Shown here: positions 1 to 5,793 of the stretch, in pieces
Layout of the letters: the number at the start of each line of letters is the position of its first letter
Position numbering within the stretch: position 1 is the stretch's first letter
NCBI GenBank assembly: GCA_023384315.1
Contig: JAHDWY010000127.1
Location: forward strand, 1-9,204
Direction: 5' to 3'
Source: Candidatus Hydrogenedentota bacterium
GTDB lineage: Bacteria > Hydrogenedentota > Hydrogenedentia > Hydrogenedentales > SLHB01
DNA length: 9,204 nt
Made by a program: the position numbers and the translations under genes
The notes under the pieces: generated by a model
Told to the model about the DNA's origin: nothing
What the model saw: only the letters and a program-made list of their open reading frames with translations
Database searches by the model: none

Positions 1-1
1 G

Positions 2-292
2 GCGAACCCGGTGAATCTGGTGGTGAATGGGAATACGGCGGTGCGGGCGGTGTTCGTGCCGCGTTTCACGGTCACGGTATGGGTGGAAGGCAGCGGGTCG
101 GTCGATCCCAACGGCGGGACCTTTGATGGGGGTTCGCAGATCAACCTCACCGCCACGCCGTCCGGGCAGGACGTGCACTTCATCGAATGGCAGGGCGACC
201 TGACCGGTCCGACAACCCCGCCACGCCAAGGAACTGTACGGTGTGTGCGACGTGATGTCGTGAGCACATCGACCGCATGGGCCTCAATGTAG
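2..292 (+). CDS. C-terminal fragment of an InlB-type B-repeat surface protein (5' partial, broken end)
   Basis: The frame is open from the window edge, so the start lies upstream; the GTG at 11 is internal. The first residues (NPVNLVVNGNTAVRAVF) fit the end of one divergent InlB B-repeat. The next (FTVTVWVEGSGSVDPNGG, then LTATP, then FIEWQGDLTG) fit most of a second. Such repeats are small beta-rich modules in secreted or surface proteins, often in tandem. After GDLTGPTTP, near base 220, the expected repeat ending (a hydrophobic strand, a VNGN-like turn, then VxAVF) is absent. The frame instead runs through about 24 Arg/Val/Ser-rich residues with poor third-position GC to a TAG at 290-292. 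I infer a truncation or rearrangement near base 220, so this may be the tail of a pseudogene. No promoter or start can be judged. The repeat assignment is solid; the role of the whole protein is unknown. Confidence 0.65.
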   Translation, partial: ANPVNLVVNGNTAVRAVFVPRFTVTVWVEGSGSVDPNGGTFDGGSQINLTATPSGQDVHFIEWQGDLTGPTTPPRQGTVRCVRRDVVSTSTAWASM

Positions 293-324
293 GACTGGAA
301 TGGTTCGCGTCCAGGACGTTCTGA
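222..324 (+). pseudogene. Frameshifted coding-like scrap, unknown protein C-terminus
   Basis: Two short segments in neighbouring frames read like one protein if one base near 261 is removed. Bases 222-260 read HAKELYGVCDVMS, and bases 262-321 read EHIDRMGLNVGLEWFASRTF followed by a TGA at 322-324. Both have strongly GC-rich third positions (about 11 of 13 and 16 of 20 codons), like the real genes in this window. The overlapping frame of the InlB-repeat protein does not. The segment begins where the InlB repeat breaks off, so I infer that the tail of another gene was joined here and then decayed. I do not recognise the family, and a chance open stretch cannot be excluded. Confidence 0.3.
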
Positions 325-441
325 GGCGCCAACCATCCACAGTCAAGCTGAGAGTGGCAGTAAGCGCCGGGGATATGGCGGGTGTGGTCGCCGTACGATC
401 CTGGGCGTTAGGTCTGCGCGTAGTTGGGCGAGAAGGGGACT

Positions 442-462
442 GGTCGGGAATCATTCCCGACC
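442..462. repeat. Perfect 21-bp palindrome (10-bp arms, one central base)
   Basis: The left arm ggtcgggaat (442-451) is the exact reverse complement of the right arm (453-462), with a single C at 452 between them. Pairing stops outside, at T441 and T463. A perfect odd-length palindrome fits either a dimeric repressor operator or a REP-like dispersed hairpin. It lies about 315 bases before the start of the membrane protein, which is far for an operator of that gene. There is no T-run after it, so it does not look like an intrinsic terminator. The symmetry is directly seen; the role is unknown. Confidence 0.6.
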
Positions 463-515
463 TACGGGGGAACTCTGATCGCGGGAGCGGAACTTGGGTT
501 TGCAGATGGCCCGTG

Positions 516-664
516 CTTATCGGCCCGTGGCAAAAGTCCAATTGCGGTGATTTTTCGCGTTCCGCCTTCCACGGCGGGTGTGAAATTCCTTGGAAATCCA
601 GGGCTTCGAGACTCGCCCGGCATGGAAACCGGGCGCTACGGGACTTTTGCCACGGGCTGTTAGG
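516..664 (+). repeat. Inverted-repeat element enclosing three hairpins (cloverleaf-like; MITE/REPIN or structured RNA)
   Basis: A perfect 17-bp inverted repeat, gcccgtggcaaaagtcc at 523-539 against 641-657, closes the element. Allowing G-U pairs and one mismatch, the stem extends outward to 516/664. Inside are three separate hairpins: 561-578 (ccgcc/ggcgg core), 588-603 (six pairs, AAAT loop) and 614-635 (cgcccgg/ccgggcg, eight-base loop). The four extra pairs G522-T658, T517-G663, T561-G578 and T590-G601 are wobble pairs only if the plus strand is transcribed, which modestly favours a plus-strand RNA. No target-site duplication abuts the repeat and no terminator follows. It may be a miniature mobile element, a REPIN-like repeat, or a structured RNA or leader for the gene at 777. 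Confidence 0.55.
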
Positions 665-766
665 GCCACCCCTCGCGGCACGTCGCGCCTTGCGATTTGG
701 CCGTTCCGGCATGGTCGTGGTACCGTGTCGCCAGCGTGAGGGAATCGTTGACCGCCATTGCCATTC

Positions 767-772
767 AGGGGG
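767..772 (+). promoter_or_regulatory. Shine-Dalgarno site fixing the GTG start at 777
   Basis: AGGGGG lies four bases before GTG 777. It supports this start over the in-frame ATG at 711 and the far upstream ATG at 300. The chosen start also places the first hydrophobic helix right at the N-terminus, as expected for a membrane protein without a leader. Confidence 0.55.
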
Positions 773-776
773 TAGC

Positions 777-2852
777 GTGCTTGCCATCTATTTGCTGACG
801 CTCGGGGTGTCCGCCGGGGTTGTCGGGGTCTTTTTTCGGACGATGCTCGCGGAAGCGGGCTACATCCCCGAATTCCAGGCGGGCGTTGCCGTGGCCGTCG
901 GCGCGGCGAGTGCGTATATCGCGTCGCAGCTCCTTTTCATGACGGTCATCCGGTTCTTCTGGCCGACGCGGTCGCATGTGCCCGTGCTCGCGGATTGCGT
1001 GTCGCACGGTTCCGTGATTTTCCTCCTGCCGGCGCTCTCCGGCACGGAGTTCAACTGGCCCCACCCCATCCTGGAACGTGTCGCGCCGTTGATTTTTTTC
1101 GGACTGTTTCTCGGCGCCCACACGGTGCTGAAACTGTTCTCGTTCTACGCGGTCATCCAGGCGGAGCCGTGTATTCGGTTGGTCTCAGAGTTATTGGCGG
1201 TTGCGGTTCTCGTCTTCGCGATGTGGGCATACGTGACGGTCACGTGGTGGCTGGAGAGCGTGCGTGGGTTTCAGCCACGGGCCACAACGGACCTCGCGGC
1301 CTATGAGTATGAAGGAGCCTACGCCGTTGCGCGGGCGGTTCCGGAGGGCGCGTTGGTCGAGACGGCGATTGCGCAAACGCCTGGAGCGGGCTTGACCTTC
1401 CGCTGGGCCCCGCTCGCGGATGCCACCGATGATGAACCCCTGGCAGGCGTGTTCGCGTCCGTCACGATGGACGGCGAGGAGACGTCAACGTACAGCGCCT
1501 GGGTCCCCTTCGATGGCGCCGGTTGGTCGGTAATGGAGGTACCTTCTGACGCCGTCCCCGAGAATCTGACCACCTGCGGCGTGTTCTGGTACGAGGAGCA
1601 GGAGCCGAAATGGCGCTCCGCAATGGGCATCCGGCCTATCATTCAGGAAGGCCGCGAAGTCATGGTGGCCGGCCCCTTCGCGCATGCCCCGGCAACGCCG
1701 GACGACGCGCGTCCCAATGTGGTCATCGTCGTCGTGGACGGTCTCGGCACGGATCGGGTCTCCGAATTCGGCGGGCGCGAGGAGTTGACGCCGTTCCTTG
1801 ACAATTTCGAACAGCTGGCGGTGACCTTTCCCAATATGTACACGCCGGCGCCCTATCCCGAATCCGCGCTGATGACCATTCTGACGGGGGTGAGCCCACT
1901 GACCCACGGTTATCTCGGTGAACACCAGGGGCCGTTGCCGGAATCGAGTGCGACGCTTGCCGAAGCGCTGGGCGCGAGTGGATACGCAACGGCGGCATTT
2001 ACCGAGGGCGAGGCGCGGACGGGTTTTGCCTTCGGCAGTGGATTCGAGCGCGGATTCGAACACTACGATGTCTCGTACACGACCGAGGAGCCTGTGGTCG
2101 TTAACGAAGCCGCGGAACCGGCGGCATTGGGTTCAGCACGGACCCTCGCGCGCGCCCTGCATTGGATCAACCTGAACCAGCACGCGAAGTTTGCCGTAGT
2201 CGCGTACCTCGGTGAGTTGCGGGACATGACGTACCACTCGTATTACGACGGCGCGGGGGCGACGGAAGGCAAGGCCACAAACGACGCGACATATAACGCA
2301 GGGCTTCGGCACTTGGACGAGCACATTGGCGAGTTCATTCGCGGTCTTCGCGGGCTTGAACTGGCGCAGAATGCGTGTGTGGTCGTCACCTCGACCCATG
2401 GCGCGGATTTTACCCCGCCGGCCAAACTCACAGAGTCGGTGTTGCGAATCCCCATGTGGATCGCCGCGCCGGGACTCGAACCGGTCATGCGAACCGACCT
2501 CGCCTCCCTGGAACAGGTGGCCCCCACCGTGGCCGGATTGGCCGGAATCGACTTCGCCGATAACCGGAGTCTCCTGGTGAATCCGGTGACGGTCGACGCG
2601 ATCTCCATGGCAACGCCACCATTGGTGCTGACCATCCGAAACGACCGCTGGCGGATGTATTGGTCCACGCAACTCGACCCGTTCACTCAAGCGCGTAGCG
2701 GCGACGGCCCCAAGGCGTCGCTCTACGATTTGACCCGCCTGCGTACGGGGCAGACCTTGCAGGACGTAGCTTCGCAACACCCCGATATCGTCCAGCGCTG
2801 GACTGCACGATTGCAGGCGTACCTGGAGAATCAGACCGCCGTCTGGCGGTGA
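777..2852 (+). CDS. Membrane-anchored sulfatase/alkaline-phosphatase-fold protein, probably catalytically altered
   Basis: From GTG 777 the protein has 691 residues. Five hydrophobic segments lie at about 1-24, 36-60, 68-89, 103-127 and 135-159. A beta-rich region follows (about 165-310), then a sulfatase-like domain (about 317-691). This order recalls LTA-synthase/YejM-type and other membrane-bound sulfatase-superfamily proteins that act on cell-envelope or surface glycans. The fold is recognised from NVVIVVVDG (D321), a TPFLDNF helix, ILTG...HG near 367-374, LAEALGASGYATAAF, VVVTSTHG near 535-542, SVLRIPMWIAAPG, and a closing SLYDL...YLENQ tail. The usual Cys/Ser/Thr nucleophile position (T in family WTLPSH) aligns with P361. 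The metal-ligand Asp of the DHG motif is T540 (H541 remains), and the usual GEHG stretch after it is replaced by TPPAKL. It may be a binding or regulatory pseudoenzyme, or use another residue such as S363. An upstream extension to 711 is possible. Confidence 0.8.
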   Translation: MLAIYLLTLGVSAGVVGVFFRTMLAEAGYIPEFQAGVAVAVGAASAYIASQLLFMTVIRFFWPTRSHVPVLADCVSHGSVIFLLPALSGTEFNWPHPILERVAPLIFFGLFLGAHTVLKLFSFYAVIQAEPCIRLVSELLAVAVLVFAMWAYVTVTWWLESVRGFQPRATTDLAAYEYEGAYAVARAVPEGALVETAIAQTPGAGLTFRWAPLADATDDEPLAGVFASVTMDGEETSTYSAWVPFDGAGWSVMEVPSDAVPENLTTCGVFWYEEQEPKWRSAMGIRPIIQEGREVMVAGPFAHAPATPDDARPNVVIVVVDGLGTDRVSEFGGREELTPFLDNFEQLAVTFPNMYTPAPYPESALMTILTGVSPLTHGYLGEHQGPLPESSATLAEALGASGYATAAFTEGEARTGFAFGSGFERGFEHYDVSYTTEEPVVVNEAAEPAALGSARTLARALHWINLNQHAKFAVVAYLGELRDMTYHSYYDGAGATEGKATNDATYNAGLRHLDEHIGEFIRGLRGLELAQNACVVVTSTHGADFTPPAKLTESVLRIPMWIAAPGLEPVMRTDLASLEQVAPTVAGLAGIDFADNRSLLVNPVTVDAISMATPPLVLTIRNDRWRMYWSTQLDPFTQARSGDGPKASLYDLTRLRTGQTLQDVASQHPDIVQRWTARLQAYLENQTAVWR

Positions 2853-2937
2853 GCATCCCGCTTATCCCGCTGTTGTATCCCCACCGGGGTAATGCCCCAA
2901 TCACTTGCACCAACGTGGTAGACTGTCTCTCAATGTC

Positions 2938-2945
2938 AGGGAGGG
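2938..2945 (+). promoter_or_regulatory. Strong Shine-Dalgarno for the DUF1330-like gene
   Basis: AGGGAGGG lies nine bases before ATG 2955, the best match to the 16S anti-Shine-Dalgarno in the window. It suggests efficient translation of the small protein. It is preceded by only about 85 bases of spacer without a clear promoter. Confidence 0.6.
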
Positions 2946-2954
2946 AAAATTGCG

Positions 2955-3254
2955 ATGGCGTACGAAATGCTCATGGGACTCAACGTAATTGACGACGCGG
3001 CGTACCAGGAGTATCGCGAAGCGATGATGCCGATTCTCACCGAGCATGGCGGTGGTTTCGGGTATGACTTTCGAATTTCCGAGGTCTTGCGGTCCGCATC
3101 GGATGCGCCAATCAACCGGGTGTTCACGATTTACTTTCCTGACGAAGGGGCCAAGAACGCGTTCTTCTCCAATGAGGCGTATCTTGCCGTGCGTCAGAAG
3201 CACTTTGAAGCTGCCGTTGCGGACACGACCGTGCTTGCCAAGTATGAACGGTGA
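2955..3254 (+). CDS. DUF1330-like small dimeric alpha/beta-barrel protein
   Basis: This is a 99-residue cytoplasmic protein with no signal peptide or membrane segment. The pattern is a first strand (YEMLMGLNVID), then helix AYQEYREAMMPILTEHGGGF, a strand EVLRS, a strand NRVFTIYFPDEGAKNAFFSNEAYLAVRQKHFEAA, and a final strand TTVLAKYE. This is the ferredoxin-like layout of the DUF1330 / dimeric alpha-beta barrel families, including the conserved HGG turn, a PDEGAKNAFF-type segment and a YLAVR-type helix end. Members of this fold bind small molecules or act as monooxygenase-like or stress proteins, but DUF1330 itself has no settled function, so no reaction is claimed. It sits 102 bases after the membrane protein in the same direction and is probably its own unit or weakly cotranscribed. 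The ATG is supported by the strong ribosome site. The fold call is firm, the function unknown. Confidence 0.75.
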   Translation: MAYEMLMGLNVIDDAAYQEYREAMMPILTEHGGGFGYDFRISEVLRSASDAPINRVFTIYFPDEGAKNAFFSNEAYLAVRQKHFEAAVADTTVLAKYER

Positions 3255-3383
3255 TTCGAGTTCGTACGCCGTGGACGGGATGCGCTTGGCAGGACGCGGT
3301 TGGTACTGGCTCTCCCCCGCTCTGCCCGAAAATGCGAAACATGCACGGATAGCACGAGACTTTCGCAATTCAGTGCTCGATGA

Positions 3384-3407
3384 CGATGGGTTTGGGGTCG
3401 ATGGGTT
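3384..3407. repeat. Paired 9-bp direct repeat upstream of the glycosidase pair
   Basis: cgatgggtt occurs at 3384-3392 and again at 3399-3407, 15 bases start to start, with a weaker third copy (cgatga) at 3378-3383. It precedes the -10-like TACAAT at 3443-3448. Such spacing could mark an activator site, but this is a short match and may be chance. Confidence 0.3.
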
Positions 3408-3442
3408 CGCGTGTTTGTACCTCGTTCGGCGCGAATCGAAGC

Positions 3443-3448
3443 TACAAT
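3443..3448 (+). promoter_or_regulatory. Possible -10 box (TACAAT) for the glycosidase gene pair
   Basis: TACAAT is one substitution from the bacterial -10 consensus and lies about 85 bases before ATG 3532. No good -35 sits at normal spacing; the nearest TTGTAC (3415-3420) is 22 bases away. It is the best promoter candidate in the 277-base gap after the DUF1330-like gene. Confidence 0.3.
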
Positions 3449-3500
3449 CTTGGGTTGCGCCTCCGTCGCGCGGTCTATAGGCTATGGAGCCGGTGCAAAA

Positions 3501-3514
3501 CTCGCGATTGCGAG
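3501..3514 (+). other. Small hairpin just before a ribosome-binding site
   Basis: ctcgc (3501-3505) pairs with gcgag (3510-3514) around the loop gatt. It ends four bases before the GGAGGA Shine-Dalgarno, so it would lie in the 5' leader if transcription starts near 3455. The stem is only five pairs and its effect on translation is speculative. Confidence 0.25.
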
Positions 3515-3518
3515 GGCT

Positions 3519-3524
3519 GGAGGA
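3519..3524 (+). promoter_or_regulatory. Shine-Dalgarno fixing the ATG start at 3532
   Basis: GGAGGA lies seven bases before ATG 3532. This start exposes a clean secretion signal, whereas the in-frame ATG at 3484 would add 16 polar residues in front of it and has no ribosome site. Confidence 0.65.
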
Positions 3525-3531
3525 TTCCACA

Positions 3532-5781
3532 ATGTCCCGATCGATTCCGATCACGCTTATGCTTGCCTGTGCATGCTTCCTTTTTACCGCTTACGCGGAG
3601 TTCCCTATACCGGAGAATCCTTTGTGGCAACCCATCGTGGATGAGGTGTACCTACAGGAGGTGAGTAACCACATCACGACCGGTACGCCATTGACTGCGG
3701 TGGCCGTGTTTGAGGGGACGGCGTATGTGGGGAGCAGCCAAGGGGTCTCCCTCGTGGCCGGGGACGCGTTGACGCCCATCGACGGTATCGAGTTCGGGTC
3801 CGTGTCGCGGTTGAAGGTGTTGAAAGACGCGCTGTGGGCCGTCGCTTCATCGGGGCTATGGCGATACGATGGAAGCACGTGGAATCAAGCCACGGACATG
3901 GCGGTGACGGACCTGTGCGTGTATCGCGACGCGGTCATCTTTGCGTCTGGAACGACGCTCTATGGGATACATGATGGCGAGGTGGCCGCGATGACGGGTG
4001 GCAAGACTGCACCCATCCTTGGCGTGGCTGCTTACGCCGGGACGATCTACGTCCACGACGGCAAACGCGTGGGACTGTTGGAGTCCGGCGAAATCACCTA
4101 CGACTACATTGCCGACTGGGGCGTGCTGGAGCGGGGTTGCACGATCCGCGACATGATGGCGTACGGCAGCCGCCTGTATTTCGCGACGGACGAAGGGATC
4201 AACCTGCTTCGCGGGATGACGTGGTATCAGATCAGCGGCGAAGACGGACTCTGCTACGAGGACACGACGAGTCTGACGGCGGGTTTCGATCGCGATCTCT
4301 GGATCGGTACGATGCGCGGCGCAATTCGAAACGTGAATGACGAGTATCAGTACTTCGGATACACGCGCTGGCTCCCCCATGACAAAGTCAACGCCGTGGC
4401 CTGCGGAGACAAGGTCGCCTACATCGCCACTGACGGCGGTCTCGGAATCATTACCTACGAACCGTTCACCCTGGCGAAGAAGGCCGCGTACTACGAGCGC
4501 TGGCTTGATGAATGGGGCATGAAACGCCTTGGCTTCATCCATTCCCTCTTCCTGGTCGACGGCGAATGGCTGCGCGAGGTGAGCGACAACGACGTCGGCT
4601 ACAGCAGCCACTATGCCAGCGCTAAGTCCTTCGAGTACGCCGTCACGGGAAGCAAAGAAGCGCGCACGGAATCCGTCAACATGATGAAGTCCATGGTGTG
4701 GAGCGAACAGATTACTCCTCTCGAAGGGTTCCCGGCCCGGTCCATCTACCACGTCGGGGAGCCGACCGTGAAAGCCATGCATGGTTCCGGCGGGTTACCC
4801 GCGGAGTGGCACGCTACGCCGGACGGGGAATGGGAATGGAAGGGCGACACGTCGAGTGACGAGACGGACGCGCATGTCTACGAAACGACCGTCTTTCTGA
4901 ATTGCGTTGCCAACGAAGAAGAGCGCAAGTGGGCCACGGAGCATCTTCATCGGGTAGTCGGCCATATCGTCGACAATGGATTTCTACTTCGCGATGTGGA
5001 TGGCGAACCGACGCGTTGGGCACGCTGGGACCCCGAGTACCTGCAGACCCCCTATGGCTACTACGCGCGCGGTTTGAACGGCATGGAAGCGTTCAACTAC
5101 GTGACCACGGCGTATCATTTCACCGGCGATCCAAAGTTCATGACGGCGAAGGACCAGTTGCTGGCATGGAATTATCAGGCAGACATTTTGCGTCAGAAGT
5201 TGACGTTCCACCCCGGATACTTCACGCACTTCGATGACCGCCTCGCCTTCTACTCCTACTATCCCCTCGTCCAGTACGAAAAGGACCCCGATTTGAAGAC
5301 CCTCTGGCTGCGAAGTCTCGAACGGAGTTGGGAAGTGAAGCGCATCTCGGCGGTGCCCTGGTTCAATTTCATCTATGGCGCACTCACGGGCAACGATGCG
5401 GAGACGGATCGTGCGGTCGATCATTTGCGCGACTGGCCGCTGGATCTACGCCGGTATCAGTACACCAACTCCCATCGCGACGATCTGCACACGCCGGACG
5501 GATACCGCGAATACGCCAACCGGCCGCGGCCCTTGAGTCCCCGCGAGACAGAACCCAACCGGTGGGACGGCGATTTCTTGCGGTTGGACGGCGGCTACAG
5601 CACCGTCATCGCCGATCCGGGCGGCTGGCTGGACGCGTACTGGATGGGGCGATATTACGGGATGATCACGCCGCCACAGACCGATGACAATTCCCTGACG
5701 ACGGTACCGAAACGCGGCATCCAGATCGGTGCGAAGCCGTATGAGGGACCTGCGCGCCCGAAACTGTATTTCGAAAAGTAA
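3532..5781 (+). CDS. Secreted beta-propeller plus (alpha/alpha)6-type glycosidase-like protein
   Basis: From ATG 3532 the protein has 749 residues. It begins with a signal peptide (RSIPITLMLACACFLFTAYA) likely cut after AYA; no lipobox is seen, so it is probably periplasmic or exported. Residues about 50-305 form short beta-rich repeats with Gly-aromatic edges (GLWRYDGSTW, GINLLRGMTWYQIS, DLWIGTMRGAIRN). These resemble the propeller blades of two-component-regulator and other sensory proteins. From about 310 (EPFTLAKKAAYYERWLDEW) to 749 the protein is helical and aromatic-rich, and resembles six-hairpin glycosidase-like proteins. Signature points are WKGDTSSDETDAHVYE (D443 and E444 among possible acids), RWARWDPEYLQ, ARGLNGMEAFNYVTTAYHFTGDPKF and EPNRWDGDFLRLDGG. 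I recall similar unassigned proteins in soil and marine bacteria, but cannot name a CAZy family or substrate. No frameshift is seen. It is followed after 12 bases by a second secreted hydrolase, suggesting joint glycan handling. Confidence 0.75.
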   Translation: MSRSIPITLMLACACFLFTAYAEFPIPENPLWQPIVDEVYLQEVSNHITTGTPLTAVAVFEGTAYVGSSQGVSLVAGDALTPIDGIEFGSVSRLKVLKDALWAVASSGLWRYDGSTWNQATDMAVTDLCVYRDAVIFASGTTLYGIHDGEVAAMTGGKTAPILGVAAYAGTIYVHDGKRVGLLESGEITYDYIADWGVLERGCTIRDMMAYGSRLYFATDEGINLLRGMTWYQISGEDGLCYEDTTSLTAGFDRDLWIGTMRGAIRNVNDEYQYFGYTRWLPHDKVNAVACGDKVAYIATDGGLGIITYEPFTLAKKAAYYERWLDEWGMKRLGFIHSLFLVDGEWLREVSDNDVGYSSHYASAKSFEYAVTGSKEARTESVNMMKSMVWSEQITPLEGFPARSIYHVGEPTVKAMHGSGGLPAEWHATPDGEWEWKGDTSSDETDAHVYETTVFLNCVANEEERKWATEHLHRVVGHIVDNGFLLRDVDGEPTRWARWDPEYLQTPYGYYARGLNGMEAFNYVTTAYHFTGDPKFMTAKDQLLAWNYQADILRQKLTFHPGYFTHFDDRLAFYSYYPLVQYEKDPDLKTLWLRSLERSWEVKRISAVPWFNFIYGALTGNDAETDRAVDHLRDWPLDLRRYQYTNSHRDDLHTPDGYREYANRPRPLSPRETEPNRWDGDFLRLDGGYSTVIADPGGWLDAYWMGRYYGMITPPQTDDNSLTTVPKRGIQIGAKPYEGPARPKLYFEK

Positions 5782-5785
5782 GGGG
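5780..5785 (+). promoter_or_regulatory. Shine-Dalgarno overlapping the upstream stop codon
   Basis: AAGGGG begins inside the TAA stop (5779-5781) of the propeller-glycosidase gene and lies eight bases before ATG 5794. The overlap argues for co-transcription and possibly linked translation of the two genes. Confidence 0.6.
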
Positions 5786-5793
5786 CGTCGTTC

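Larger units (their letters stand above)
325..776. other. Intergenic region rich in dyad symmetry, no convincing gene
   Basis: A plus-strand frame is open through this stretch and continues into the downstream membrane protein. However, its translation is Arg/Gly/Ser/Trp/Cys-rich, has no recognisable domain and precedes the first membrane helix awkwardly. I treat it as non-coding. It holds a perfect palindrome at 442-462, the structured element at 516-664, and a short direct repeat (ggcccgtg at 508-515 and 522-529). A convincing -35/-10 pair for the gene at 777 was not found. Confidence 0.55.

Noticed and set aside
300..776. N-terminal extension of the membrane protein (frame open from ATG 300)
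   Set aside because: The translation is low-complexity Arg/Gly/Ser/Trp/Cys-rich without a domain, contains the structured repeat element, and precedes a membrane helix without a leader-like signal. The ribosome site at 767-772 supports GTG 777.
284..787. Minus-strand open frame of 167 residues
   Set aside because: Arg/Pro/Thr-rich, no motif, lies over the structured gap; typical of high-GC chance frames.
2879..2898. Possible terminator hairpin after the membrane protein
   Set aside because: CCCC and GGGG can pair in two alternative short stems, but no T-run follows and the stem is only four pairs.
2904..2924. Promoter-like TTGCAC and TAGACT before the DUF1330-like gene
   Set aside because: Spacing is nine bases, not the roughly 17 needed; not a credible promoter pair.
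3856..4782. Minus-strand 308-residue open frame
   Set aside because: Antisense to the well-supported propeller-glycosidase gene and rich in His/Arg/Val; a shadow frame.
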